DNA of 64,000 nucleotides. Origin: an uncultured Halomonas sp. (lineage in GTDB: Bacteria > Pseudomonadota > Gammaproteobacteria > Pseudomonadales > Halomonadaceae). Below are positions 9,206 to 18,123 of this stretch, in pieces (the first letter of the stretch is position 1; each line of letters begins with the position of its first letter). Below the pieces are notes generated by a model. That model worked only from the letters and a program-made list of their open reading frames with translations, did not search any database and was not told the origin of the DNA. The translations under genes and the position numbers were made by a program. The stretch is taken from positions 241,269-305,268 of the forward strand of contig NZ_CANLFS010000002.1 in assembly GCF_947490095.1 (NCBI RefSeq), given 5' to 3'.

Positions 9206-10827
9206 TGAGTGGCTTTTATGTTGTAAGCAGTGCAGAAGGTGACAGTTTACGCCATAAAAGCATACTGTCAGGGATGCTGATCACGGACAGATCAATAATC
9301 ATAGATCAAGGAGGGTGGGATAGTTTTGAAGCTAGCTCAGCATTGAGCAAAAATGATCTGCTGGAAATAAGAGATGGGCGATTTTTTGTAGTAAAATCTT
9401 TCGGTGGTGAGCTTGTTGCACGAGTGGATAGCTTTGGTGCGGATGCAATTTTTTTATATAGGAATAGAGGTGAATGGGCATTCAGTAATTCTTTTTATGA
9501 ATTAATAAAATATTGTAAAAGTCTTGGCTGGCCGCTTGTTATAGACCATGGTGTTTTGGCCTCAATGTTTGTTTCTGGGTCAATTGGTAGGCAATTGTTG
9601 TCATCACAAACACCCGTAGCTCAAATAAACCTCGTTCCTCCAGAAAAGTACATAAGCTGCAATTTAAATGAGAGCATAGTTTCGGAGAAAGATCTTCCGG
9701 TTTCGGTAACCAAGAATATTGATTACGAAGAGTCCTTGACTGAGTGGTTTATCAAGTGGCGTTCAGTTCTGTTTTCTTTGGCTATTAATTCAAATGATAA
9801 GATATCCGTTGATTTAAGTGGCGGAGTCGACTCAAGGATGCTATTTGGGTTAGTGGCTTCTTCTTCAGCTAAAGAGAGGTTTGAGTTTTTTAGCCAGCCA
9901 CATAAGCCTAAGGATCTTGCTGTGGCAAAATCATTGTGCGAAAAGTTCGACTGCACACTGAATTTTTCACCACCCAACTGGAAAGCCCTCCCCATTGAGT
10001 TTCAGTATGACGCCTATTGTAGGGGTAATATGGGGTTCTATAATCTACCCGTAACTCCACCATTACACTATTCTTGCTCTAATATTTTTAAGGTAAACGG
10101 TGTGGGAGGTGAAAATCTTAGGAGTTTTTACAATGGATCGGGAGCGGATTGGCTTAAAAAAATAAAGAAAGGATTGCCAAGGCATCTAGAAGTTTATGAG
10201 GAAGATGTTTCCGATCTGCTCTATCGCTCTTATGGCGAGTTTGGTATAGATCCTGATGACCCAAATGGAATGATGGTTCATTACAGGAAGTTAAGGTCAA
10301 GGATTATTGGTGGTCGAAACTCGTTTGAAAAATTAAAATTTAACATGGTAACCCCTCTCACTGATCCAGTTTTGGTTGATATAAACGACTTTTCATCAAG
10401 AGAAAATGGGCTGGAAATGTATAGGGATATCATGCTGGCTGGGGGAGGGAGGCAGTTGATAGTGCATCCTTACGATGAGGAGGGGAAAAGATTTGATGAC
10501 GATTTTGTTGATAAGTCATCTTTCTTGAATTTTTCAGGTTCATCTCTTTGGAAAGATCCGGAAATAGAATATTCGGTTTATGCCAGTGATCTTGGTGCGA
10601 GTCTATCATCTCCTCCCGAGTCCTTTGAATTTGATGGGTTAAGGAACTTGGCAGATAAAATAGATAAAGAATCTCGTTTAGCACGAGATTCTTTGGATTT
10701 TAGTTGTGTTCCTCCAGCTTTTTTTGAACTTTATGAAAGTGATGAATGGTCTGGTTCAGAAGGTAGAAAAGGCGCTATAGAAACTATCACATGGCATGCC
10801 GTATTAAAATTATTAAATTTGGGGTGA
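9205..10827 (+). CDS. Asparagine-synthase-like ATP-dependent amidotransferase or ligase
   Basis: 540 residues. SVDLSGGVDSRMLFG near residue 202 is the SGGxDS PP-loop of the asparagine synthetase/ATP pyrophosphatase family. The first 180 residues are a poorly conserved domain where AsnB has its glutaminase domain. The methionine is followed by serine, not the catalytic Cys2 of true glutaminases, so glutamine hydrolysis is unlikely. Members in polysaccharide loci are thought to amidate or aminoacylate sugar acids, but that is inference here. The ATG at 9205 has AGGAG seven bases upstream and overlaps the sulfotransferase stop. Low G+C. Confidence 0.7.
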   Translation: MSGFYVVSSAEGDSLRHKSILSGMLITDRSIIIDQGGWDSFEASSALSKNDLLEIRDGRFFVVKSFGGELVARVDSFGADAIFLYRNRGEWAFSNSFYELIKYCKSLGWPLVIDHGVLASMFVSGSIGRQLLSSQTPVAQINLVPPEKYISCNLNESIVSEKDLPVSVTKNIDYEESLTEWFIKWRSVLFSLAINSNDKISVDLSGGVDSRMLFGLVASSSAKERFEFFSQPHKPKDLAVAKSLCEKFDCTLNFSPPNWKALPIEFQYDAYCRGNMGFYNLPVTPPLHYSCSNIFKVNGVGGENLRSFYNGSGADWLKKIKKGLPRHLEVYEEDVSDLLYRSYGEFGIDPDDPNGMMVHYRKLRSRIIGGRNSFEKLKFNMVTPLTDPVLVDINDFSSRENGLEMYRDIMLAGGGRQLIVHPYDEEGKRFDDDFVDKSSFLNFSGSSLWKDPEIEYSVYASDLGASLSSPPESFEFDGLRNLADKIDKESRLARDSLDFSCVPPAFFELYESDEWSGSEGRKGAIETITWHAVLKLLNLG

Positions 10828-10837
10828 CGGAGGAATA

Positions 10838-12151
10838 GTGAATTTTAAAAATTTCTTTGATATTTATTGTAGTGACGCGGATGGCGAAAATCTTTATTTA
10901 AATAGATTTATAAGGTTCTTTTCCGATGAGGCAGCGATAGTTGAGGCGATAGAGTCAGCGGAACTTAAAGGTTTTTTTTCTGCTCCATCTTTGCTAAATG
11001 AAGAGGGAGTTGCTGATTGCAAGCTAAGTCATTATGGAAGGCATAATATTTTAGCTTTTGCTGACGGACCTGAATGCTTTTTTGTCGCTCAGTCGCACTC
11101 ATTTGTTTATGCTATTTTTTTGCCAATTAAAGAATTGGTGGTGACGAATGAGAAAAGAGAGAGTAAGAGAAAAAACCTTGTAAAGGATTTTCAGGAGGCG
11201 TGTTCTGCCTTTCTAAGTACCTCTTTAGAAGAAGGTGCCAAGTATTTAGGGTTGGTTAATGGGTATGGACGCCCTTATCACTACTTTTATGATAGGGTTG
11301 TCAATCTTCATAGGTACTTGGAGCATGGCGCATCTAAAGTGTTGGATGTTGGTGGAGCTGCCTTTCTTAGTGGCGATTCTTTAGGTGCTAGCGAGGTTTT
11401 TAATGTGCCGTCGCTGAGTGATATAAATGATCATGCTCCTTATCTTTGCATTGTTCCCGGGCATCCGTTAAAAAGAGGCAGGAAAGAAAAGAAAAAATTG
11501 TGCGGTGAGTTTGATAAATGGATAGTAGAAAAGCTGAAAAGAGACTGTGAGTCTGCTGATGAGCTTTATGTTTGGATAGGCCTTTGCCAAGAGAAAAGGC
11601 ATGTGGCTGGTTTTGAAGAGGCGATACGGAAATTTATAGTAGAAGTTTCTGTTCGCTATCCATCAGTAGTTTTTTTATTTGATGGATTAACTCGTCCAGT
11701 TGAGGTGGGTGAAGAGAGCTTTATCATTGAAAAGTGTCAAGACGAGGTCAGTTTGAGGGACTCGATTTTGACAGGCTTGAAGGGAGTGAAGTGGAAGTCA
11801 ATGATTGGCAAAGAGGCATCAGAAAAAATCATGTTTGCTAGTAAAACAACCCTCTTTCTCTCCAGTGCATTAACTGACTCTATGTGGTGTGCTAGGTTTT
11901 TTAAGGTTCCTGGTATCTGTTGGAGTGGGGATAGAATTGATCTTGTTTTAAAAGAGCATATCCATATTAACACCTGGTTTCTTAACGAGGGTAGTGGTTT
12001 TTCAGTTACAGGTGGGGAGTACTCTAATGAATCCTTCTATTTGGATGCTGATTACTTTTACAGGACTTCCATGGCTGGGTTGGAGTTCTCCCTTGAGGCG
12101 CCAAGGAACTTTGTTGAAAAAATGGATTATTTTTTAAGAGATAAGTTATGA
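10838..12151 (+). CDS. Polysaccharide-locus protein of unknown function, possible GT-B fold, paralogue of 43335-44789
   Basis: 437 residues, not recognised with confidence. It shares a clear pattern with the protein at 43335-44789: RPYHYFYDRVVNL versus RPYHFFYDALVNA; VWIGLCQEKRHV versus IWFGVSNGKRKW; VFLFDGLTRP versus VLLVDGHTSP; and a late PGICWSGD versus PGVVHKNE segment. The order of these blocks resembles the C-terminal donor-binding half of a GT-B glycosyltransferase, but no decisive motif is visible. The GTG start has a CGGAGGA site just upstream. It is strongly A+T-rich and ends in an ATGA overlap with the aldolase gene. Confidence 0.6.
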   Translation: MNFKNFFDIYCSDADGENLYLNRFIRFFSDEAAIVEAIESAELKGFFSAPSLLNEEGVADCKLSHYGRHNILAFADGPECFFVAQSHSFVYAIFLPIKELVVTNEKRESKRKNLVKDFQEACSAFLSTSLEEGAKYLGLVNGYGRPYHYFYDRVVNLHRYLEHGASKVLDVGGAAFLSGDSLGASEVFNVPSLSDINDHAPYLCIVPGHPLKRGRKEKKKLCGEFDKWIVEKLKRDCESADELYVWIGLCQEKRHVAGFEEAIRKFIVEVSVRYPSVVFLFDGLTRPVEVGEESFIIEKCQDEVSLRDSILTGLKGVKWKSMIGKEASEKIMFASKTTLFLSSALTDSMWCARFFKVPGICWSGDRIDLVLKEHIHINTWFLNEGSGFSVTGGEYSNESFYLDADYFYRTSMAGLEFSLEAPRNFVEKMDYFLRDKL

Positions 12152-13746
12152 CTTTTTTAGATTGCACACTTAGGGATGGCGGCTACTACAACGCCTGGGA
12201 TTTCTCTTCGGAGTTGATTCACCAATACCTTGACGCCATGCAGGCCGCTGGGGTGGATGTGGTGGAGCTGGGCTTTCGCACGCTGAAGAACCAGGGCTTT
12301 CAGGGCCCCTGCGCCTTCACCACCGACGAGTTTATCCGCAGCCTGACGGTTCCGGATGGGCTGACCATTGGCGTGATGGTCAACGGCAATGAGCTGGTGG
12401 GGGAGGTACCTCAAGAGGAGGCGCTGGAGCGGTTGTTCCCCAACGCGGCAGCGGAGTCACCCGTGGACCTGGTGCGCATCGCCTGTCACGTGCATGAGTT
12501 CGAGAAGGCGCTGCCGGCGGTCAACTGGCTAAAAGAGCGCGGCTATCAGGTCGGCTTCAACCTGATGCAGGTGGCGGGTCGTACCGAAGAGGAAGTGAAG
12601 GCGCTCGCTCGTCAGGCCAAGGCCTACCCGATGGATGCGCTCTATTTTGCCGATAGCATGGGCAGCATGAGCCCCGATCAGGCCGCGCAGATCATCCAGT
12701 GGTTTCGCAGCGAGTGGACGGGGCCCATGGGCATTCATACCCATGACAACCTGGGTCTGGCGCTCTCCAACACCCTGCGAGCGCTGGATGAAGGCGTAAC
12801 CTGGGTGGATGCCACCGTCACCGGCATGGGCCGCGGGCCGGGCAATGCCCGCACCGAGGAGCTGGCTATCGAGATCGCCGATCGGCGTGGCAAGCCGACC
12901 AATATGGTACCGCTGATGGTGCTGCTGCGTGAGCACTTCAAGTCCATGCAGGCCCACTACGGCTGGGGCACCAACCCCTACTATTACCTGGCGGGCAAGT
13001 ACGGGATCCATCCCACCTACATTCAGGAGATGCTCAGTGATTCTCGCTACAGTGAAGAAGACGTACTGGCGGTGATTGAGCATCTGCGGGTGGAGGGCGG
13101 CAAGAAGTTCAGTCTCAATACCTTGGATGCGGCCCGCCATTTCTACCGCGGCGAGCCCATGGGACAGTGGTCACCCAAGGAGCGCTTTGCCGAGCGCGAT
13201 GTGCTGCTATTAGGTACCGGTCCCGGTGTAGCCCGCCACCGTGAAGCACTGGAACGTTATATCCGCGACCACCAGCCGTTGGTACTGGCCCTTAATACTC
13301 AGTGTGCTATCGATGCCGAGTTGATTGACCTGCGCGTGGCCTGTCATCCGGTGCGTCTGCTGGCCGACTGTGAAGCGCATACGCGTCTGCCTCAGCCACT
13401 GATCACGCCGTACTCCATGCTCCCGGCGGACGTGCGCGACTCACTGGGGGAGAAGGACGTACTGGATTATGGTTTGAACGTTCAGGCAGGAAACTTCGAG
13501 TTCGCAGAGATGCACTGCACCGCACCGACTTCACTTGTCGTTGCCTATGCATTGGCGGTGGCAACCAGCGGCGATGCAAGTCGTGTTCTACTTGCCGGCT
13601 TTGACGGCTACGGTGCCGATGATCCGCGCAGCCAAGAGATGCATCAGCTGTTGGAGCAGTACCAAGCCGCCGAAGGGGCGCTGCCTATGACCGCCATCAC
13701 GCCGGCTCGTTATAGGCTGCGCAGCGAATCGGTCTACGCACTTTAG
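12148..13746 (+). CDS. Pyruvate-type aldolase (HMGL-like TIM barrel) fused to a DUF115-like domain
   Basis: 532 residues. Residues 1-330 form a DRE-TIM/HMGL-like barrel: TLRDGGYYN at the start, VELGFR, and IHTHDNLGLALSN near 196-208 with the metal-binding His pair. The family includes 4-hydroxy-2-oxovalerate aldolase and isopropylmalate synthase. Residues 345-532 form a Rossmann-like domain (VLLLGTGPGV; VLALNTQ; VLLAGFDGYG) resembling MptE/DUF115 proteins. With the CMP-sugar synthetase and phosphatase downstream, it probably condenses pyruvate with a sugar aldehyde to make a 3-deoxy-2-keto acid. The gene changes from A+T-rich to G+C-rich within its first 40 bases. Confidence 0.7.
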   Translation: MTFLDCTLRDGGYYNAWDFSSELIHQYLDAMQAAGVDVVELGFRTLKNQGFQGPCAFTTDEFIRSLTVPDGLTIGVMVNGNELVGEVPQEEALERLFPNAAAESPVDLVRIACHVHEFEKALPAVNWLKERGYQVGFNLMQVAGRTEEEVKALARQAKAYPMDALYFADSMGSMSPDQAAQIIQWFRSEWTGPMGIHTHDNLGLALSNTLRALDEGVTWVDATVTGMGRGPGNARTEELAIEIADRRGKPTNMVPLMVLLREHFKSMQAHYGWGTNPYYYLAGKYGIHPTYIQEMLSDSRYSEEDVLAVIEHLRVEGGKKFSLNTLDAARHFYRGEPMGQWSPKERFAERDVLLLGTGPGVARHREALERYIRDHQPLVLALNTQCAIDAELIDLRVACHPVRLLADCEAHTRLPQPLITPYSMLPADVRDSLGEKDVLDYGLNVQAGNFEFAEMHCTAPTSLVVAYALAVATSGDASRVLLAGFDGYGADDPRSQEMHQLLEQYQAAEGALPMTAITPARYRLRSESVYAL

Positions 13747-13790
13747 TTTTCCCCCTCTATCTTCGATTCACATTCAACCATGAGGCCGCT

Positions 13791-14537
13791 ATGCGCAGTG
13801 TAGTTATGATCCCCGCCCGTTATAAGTCTAGCCGCTATCCAGGTAAGCCATTAGTTCCTCTGTTGGGCAAGCCAATGATCTTGAGGGTCGCCGAACTTTC
13901 GGCTAATGCTGTTGGCGCCGAGAACGTTTATATCGCCACCGAAGATCGTCGCATTGCCGATGTCGTCGAGGAAGCCGGATTTCAGGCGGTGATGACCAGT
14001 GATGATGCATTGACCGGCACCGATCGCCTGGCCCAGGCTGCGGAGCAGATCGACACGGATATTGTTATTAACGTGCAGGGGGATGAAACCCTTGTGGACC
14101 CGGCGGATATTCTCAAGATCCGCGATGCGAAATTGATTCATATGGCAGACATTATCAATGGCTACAGCTGGGTGGGGAAGAATGAGGATCCGCATAGTGT
14201 CAATATTCCCAAAGTGATCACTAACGAGAGCGATGAATTGGTGTATATGTCGCGAGTCGCCCTACCGGGTTTCAAAGATACCCAGTGCGCACCTCGACGC
14301 TACAAGAAGCAGGTCTGTATCTACGCCTTTACCCGCGACGAGCTGGCCGCTTTTCGAGGCTTTGGCCGTAAGAGCGAGCTGGAGTATTCTGAGGACATCG
14401 AGATTCTGCGTTTCCTGGAGCTTGGCAAGACGATCCGCATGGTGGAAACCCAGCCGGGTAGCCTGGCGGTAGATGTGCCAGAGGATGTGGCCAAGGTGGA
14501 AGTGGCTCTACGAGAAGCGGGGCAGGTGCCGGTATGA
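13791..14537 (+). CDS. CMP-Kdo-synthetase-like cytidylyltransferase
   Basis: 248 residues, the usual size for 3-deoxy-manno-octulosonate cytidylyltransferase. It has the nucleotide-binding start MIPARYKSSRYPGKPLVPL, then ATEDRRI, TGTDRLAQA and INVQGDETLVDP, all in KdsB order. It would activate a 2-keto-3-deoxy acid with CTP to a CMP-sugar. Whether the substrate is Kdo itself or a related acid is not clear; pairing with an aldolase of a different family from KdsA, rather than KdsA, suggests a dedicated capsular sugar. It overlaps the HAD gene by ATGA, so the two are likely co-translated. Confidence 0.85.
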   Translation: MRSVVMIPARYKSSRYPGKPLVPLLGKPMILRVAELSANAVGAENVYIATEDRRIADVVEEAGFQAVMTSDDALTGTDRLAQAAEQIDTDIVINVQGDETLVDPADILKIRDAKLIHMADIINGYSWVGKNEDPHSVNIPKVITNESDELVYMSRVALPGFKDTQCAPRRYKKQVCIYAFTRDELAAFRGFGRKSELEYSEDIEILRFLELGKTIRMVETQPGSLAVDVPEDVAKVEVALREAGQVPV

Positions 14538-15199
14538 AGTGTCAACTGACCGACTACACCACCCTGGTCTTCGACTGCGATGGTGTCGTTCTCGACTCTA
14601 ACAAGGTCAAAACAGATGCTTTCTATCAGGCCACCTTGCCTTATGGCGAGGCCGCCGCTAAAGCCATGGTGGAGTACCATGTCGCCTACGGTGGTGTGTC
14701 GCGTTACAAGAAATTCGCTTACTTTCTGGAGCAGATTGCCCCTAGTTATGCGGAACAGCAAGATTCTGACCTGGAAGCCCTGCTGCAGACCTATGCCGGC
14801 CATGTTCGCGAAGGGCTGCTGAGCTGTGACGTGGCCCCAGGACTGGAAACATTGCGCCGACAGACACCCAATGCCCGCTGGCTGATTGTTTCCGGCGGTG
14901 ACCAGGCCGAGCTGCGTGATGTGTTTGCCCAGCGTAGTATCGCCGAGTGGTTCGACGGTGGCATCTTCGGCAGCCCCGACACCAAAGACGAAATCCTAGC
15001 GCGTGAGCTGACGACCGGCAACATCCAGCAGCCGGCTCTGTTTCTGGGTGACAGTAAGTACGACCATCAGGCGGCCAGTGCGGCAAGCCTGGACTTCGTG
15101 TTTATGAGTGGGTGGAGCGAGGTGGCAAACTGGGAAAAGTGGGTGAGTGATCTGCGGCTAGCTCAAGCACATTCGATTCAGAGCCTTTTAGCCTCTTAA
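14534..15199 (+). CDS. HAD-superfamily phosphatase
   Basis: 221 residues. TLVFDCDGVVLDSNKVK is HAD motif I with the nucleophile and acid/base aspartates and a PGP-like cap; LIVSGGDQAEL is motif II; LFLGDSKYDHQAA is motif IV. It most likely removes phosphate from a sugar-acid phosphate made by the aldolase before CMP activation, by analogy with KdsC, though its fold group is the phosphoglycolate phosphatase type. Start by ATGA overlap with the cytidylyltransferase. Confidence 0.8.
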   Translation: MKCQLTDYTTLVFDCDGVVLDSNKVKTDAFYQATLPYGEAAAKAMVEYHVAYGGVSRYKKFAYFLEQIAPSYAEQQDSDLEALLQTYAGHVREGLLSCDVAPGLETLRRQTPNARWLIVSGGDQAELRDVFAQRSIAEWFDGGIFGSPDTKDEILARELTTGNIQQPALFLGDSKYDHQAASAASLDFVFMSGWSEVANWEKWVSDLRLAQAHSIQSLLAS

Positions 15200-15201
15200 T
15201 A

Positions 15202-15798
15202 ATGAAGAAGATAACCCCTTTTCACGATGCGGCTAAGGCTTTCGCTCATTGCGAAGTTTGCCTTGATGAAATTCAGCGTGAAGAGTTGCCTGCGTGGGCA
15301 TACGAGTTTTTCTTCAATTCCTTTATTTTTTATATTAATCAAGCGTGGGAGTTGGCGGTAGGGGCATTTCGTGCTTCGAAATGTACCTCTGCTCCAGGGC
15401 AGGATTTGATTGATCGCGTGAAAAAGATGCGCGACCGAGATGATCCTCTGCTTCTGTATGTCCGTGAAGCACGTAATCAGTTAGCTCACCGAGAGAGTGT
15501 TCTGTGGATATCAGATGAGGAGCCAAAAATGCCGGAAGGCTTAGGTAGTATAGTTAATCTGGGGCCGAGTTATTACACAACAGAATGGAAAAGGTATTCC
15601 TGTGTAGTGCTTCCATCATTGTCCTTCAATTTTGTCGGGACTCGAGTTGCTGCCAAGCCGGTATTGAGCAGGGGTGGGGAAATGATCGCCGTTCCTGAGG
15701 TAAACGAGGGACAGGAAAATTCTCCTCTAAATATCATGGTAGCAGCTTATACGTTTTACGGGAAAAGTTTCGATCAGCTATTCCAGTTTTCGCGCTAG
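15202..15798 (+). CDS. Hypothetical protein with a HEPN-like RxxxxH motif
   Basis: 198 residues, not assigned to a family with confidence. The first 100 residues are predicted helical and contain YINQAWELAVGAF and EARNQLAHRES. The latter carries RNxxAH, the Rx4H signature of HEPN-fold RNases, at about residues 92-97. The C-terminal half is rich in beta-forming residues and has no recognised motif. It starts two bases after the HAD stop, so it travels with the sugar cassette, yet nothing in it suggests sugar chemistry. It could be a defence or toxin-type passenger, or a HEPN-fold protein of another role. Confidence 0.55.
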   Translation: MKKITPFHDAAKAFAHCEVCLDEIQREELPAWAYEFFFNSFIFYINQAWELAVGAFRASKCTSAPGQDLIDRVKKMRDRDDPLLLYVREARNQLAHRESVLWISDEEPKMPEGLGSIVNLGPSYYTTEWKRYSCVVLPSLSFNFVGTRVAAKPVLSRGGEMIAVPEVNEGQENSPLNIMVAAYTFYGKSFDQLFQFSR

Positions 15799-16109
15799 TC
15801 TGGAAAATAAAAATGATATATATAAATAAAATCGGGTATAAATTGGGGGCGGTACTTCATTTTTCGATAATTAATCCTCGGATGCCAGGAGCCTCTTCGT
15901 CGTTGAGTGTGGAATTCGCCCCCTGAGCTGGGCCAGGATATGACCTCCACGACGACATATAGGGAACTTGGCTGGCAGCCGCAGTATGCCGAGCTTGAGA
16001 CCATCATCCGGCACGCCTGGACGTGGGAGAAGAAGGTAGCCGACATGCCGACAATGGCAAAAGGCAGCTAGGGCATATCTATCAAGGGCATAAGAAGAAT
16101 CGAGGCATC
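15799..16109. other. Intergenic region with A+T-rich start and galE debris
   Basis: About 310 bp. The first 80 bases are A+T-rich with no clear promoter pair that I can support. The remainder holds the galE 3' remnant described separately. Nothing else recognised. Confidence 0.6.
15964..16071 (+). pseudogene. galE: galE 3'-end remnant
   Basis: The reading frame gives ELGWQPQYAELETIIRHAWT followed by WEKKVADMP and a stop. It matches the last residues of the intact galE at 32191-33183 (ELGWKPQYAELETIIRHAWA, WEKWQAG) at both protein and DNA level. Only the C-terminal 25 or so codons are related and there is no start, so this is a leftover from deletion or recombination of another galE copy. It lies immediately before the second sulfotransferase gene. 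Confidence 0.85.
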
Positions 16110-17138
16110 GTGACAACCACCAAACCACGTTTATATTTGCACCTGGGCACTCACAAAACCGGTACGACGGCACTGCAGTCGTTTTCCGTGGCAAACCGCG
16201 ATGCGCTATGGCAGCAGGGGTGCTGCTATCCTACTTTTGCGCCGGTGGCGCAAGGCCCAAGAGACGGTCATCACGCCTTGGCCCATGCGTTTTCCGCCCA
16301 GCCCAAGGAGGTCACGCCGGAGCAGGCAACGGCGATTATTGGCCACTGGTATCGTCAGGCTTGTGAGCATCGGGTCACGCTGGTGGTGAGTGCCGAGGCC
16401 ATCTATCGTCATGTGCTGGGTAGCGGTAGTTTCTGGGAGCGTCGCCGTTACTATCTGGAAGCGCTCAGGACTGCGCTGGCAGACTTCGAGGTGATTCCGG
16501 TGGTGGTATTTCGTCGCCCGGATGACTATCTGCGTAGCCTGTATCAGGAAGCCGTAGCGAACCTCTCCAAGCCGCGTCAGATGCCGGCATTCGCCGATTA
16601 CGTTGCCAAGCCGCCGCCGGGTGTTCATTACTCGGCCAATGCCGAACTGGTGGAATCCGTCTTCGGCTCGCTCAGGGTATTGCTCTATGAAGACCTGACG
16701 GCCTCGCCAGGATCACTGGGCGAGGCATTCTATGCCGCCCTGGGCTATTCCCTCAGCGGGCACACGCCGACCTCCAATGTGCGCGTCAGCCTGAGCCCGG
16801 AAGAAACGCTGCTCAAGAATGCGTTTAACGGCCAACTGGCCAGCCGTGCCGAGAGCGATGCATTCATTCGCGGACTTCGCACCCCCAGGATGCAGGACAT
16901 ATTGCGCACTGCCTATCCGACCCCGCCGTATAGCCTATGGCCGGATACGCCTACCCGGCAGGCATTCCTGGACAGTCGCGCCGATGACCTGGCCCAGCTA
17001 CGCCAACGCTACTTTCCCGAGCGCGATACGCTCTTCGAAGCGTCGATAGCCCGCCTGTCCACCCACCCGGTACCGATGCCATCGCCTGAGCTGCTGGACC
17101 GGGTCAAGAGCTGTGTGCCGGCACACCATGAGTCTTGA
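16110..17138 (+). CDS. PAPS-dependent sulfotransferase-like protein
   Basis: 342 residues from a GTG start. LYLHLGTHKTGTTALQSF is the 5'-phosphosulfate-binding P-loop-like motif and VVVFRRPDDYLRSLYQE the likely 3'-phosphate region. The open frame runs 29 codons further upstream to an ATG at 16023, but that extension overlaps the galE debris and lacks the family's usual start. The GTG sits six bases after GAGG and puts the core strand near residue 6, as in the relative at 42359. Predicted to sulfate the polysaccharide or a precursor; the acceptor is unknown. Confidence 0.75.
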   Translation: MTTTKPRLYLHLGTHKTGTTALQSFSVANRDALWQQGCCYPTFAPVAQGPRDGHHALAHAFSAQPKEVTPEQATAIIGHWYRQACEHRVTLVVSAEAIYRHVLGSGSFWERRRYYLEALRTALADFEVIPVVVFRRPDDYLRSLYQEAVANLSKPRQMPAFADYVAKPPPGVHYSANAELVESVFGSLRVLLYEDLTASPGSLGEAFYAALGYSLSGHTPTSNVRVSLSPEETLLKNAFNGQLASRAESDAFIRGLRTPRMQDILRTAYPTPPYSLWPDTPTRQAFLDSRADDLAQLRQRYFPERDTLFEASIARLSTHPVPMPSPELLDRVKSCVPAHHES

Positions 17139-17250
17139 GCGCCCTGAATTCAGCTACCTGAGTCCAGGGCAATACGCGCAACGGTGCGTATCCTGCCGTA
17201 TCCGAGAGCTGTTTTCTTGATGTTATTTTATTGATGCCAGGGAGTCGGGC

Positions 17251-18123
17251 ATGCAGACAAAAATACTGGGATTTTGCCGCTATTCCGTGATTACCCACGA
17301 TGGCGGTGCGTGGAAGGTCGGCAAGAACCAGCCATGGGATGATTACCGGGCCACGGTGCTCGACCCAGAGCGCCTCGCCAAGAGGCTGTATTTTCTTCAG
17401 CACATGCTGCTGCCGTCGATCGCCGGGCAAACTCTGCCGCCGGCCCCCGACTGGTTTCGGCTCTGCCTGTTGGTATCAGACCAGCTGCCAAGCCAGGCCC
17501 AGGCAGCCTTGATGGACGTTGTTGCTGGGTACCCCTGGTGCCAGGTGGTGCCGGTCAGCGCCGAGCGCGGCGCGCTGGGCAAGGCGGTAAATCAGGCACT
17601 GAAGGCGTTTGTGGAAGAGGATGATCTGTTTATCACCTTTCGCATCGATGACGATGATGCGTTGGGCAAGCGGTATCTGGAGCATCTCCAGTCCTACGGG
17701 AGTGAGACCTTCCGTGGCCACGCCATTTCGTTTCCTTTCGGCTACAAGGCCTGGTTCGACCATGCCGAGGATCGCTACACCCGGGTCGCCGAGCATTGGC
17801 AGCCCAAGATTGCCCTGGGCCTGGCCTATGTGGGTCACCGCCGGGACAAGGTCCAGCATGTTTTCCAGGCCGGCGGCCATAACCAGGTCGACCGCCGCTC
17901 GCCCTTGCTCACCCTGCCGGCAGGGCCCATGTACCTGCGCACCTTCCATCAGGATAATGATGTGCTCTCGGTTGCGAAGAATCCCAAGCAACTGGCCAAT
18001 AGCGTTGAACAGCGGTTCGCTGAGGGCGAGCCTGTGGCATTAGCGGGGCTGGATAAGCATTTTTCACTGTCCCTGGCGGCAGCACCGAGCGACGAATTGA
18101 ATGCAATAGGAGTTAAGCAATGA
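17251..18123 (+). CDS. Putative rhamnosyltransferase-like glycosyltransferase
   Basis: 290 residues. The sequence resembles the 'putative rhamnosyl transferase' family (GT-A type): FCRYSVITHDGG at the start, AKRLYFLQHMLLPSIAGQT, and FRIDDDDALGKRYLEHL, where the aspartates would bind metal and nucleotide sugar. dTDP-rhamnose genes lie 16 kb downstream, so rhamnose is a plausible donor but not proven. The ATG at 17251 has AGGGAG seven bases before it. The stop overlaps the next start (ATGA). Confidence 0.7.
   Translation: MQTKILGFCRYSVITHDGGAWKVGKNQPWDDYRATVLDPERLAKRLYFLQHMLLPSIAGQTLPPAPDWFRLCLLVSDQLPSQAQAALMDVVAGYPWCQVVPVSAERGALGKAVNQALKAFVEEDDLFITFRIDDDDALGKRYLEHLQSYGSETFRGHAISFPFGYKAWFDHAEDRYTRVAEHWQPKIALGLAYVGHRRDKVQHVFQAGGHNQVDRRSPLLTLPAGPMYLRTFHQDNDVLSVAKNPKQLANSVEQRFAEGEPVALAGLDKHFSLSLAAAPSDELNAIGVKQ

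Noticed and set aside
16023..16109. Upstream start for the second sulfotransferase
   Set aside because: The extra 29 residues are galE debris read out of frame, and the GTG at 16110 has a ribosome-binding site and matches the family start.
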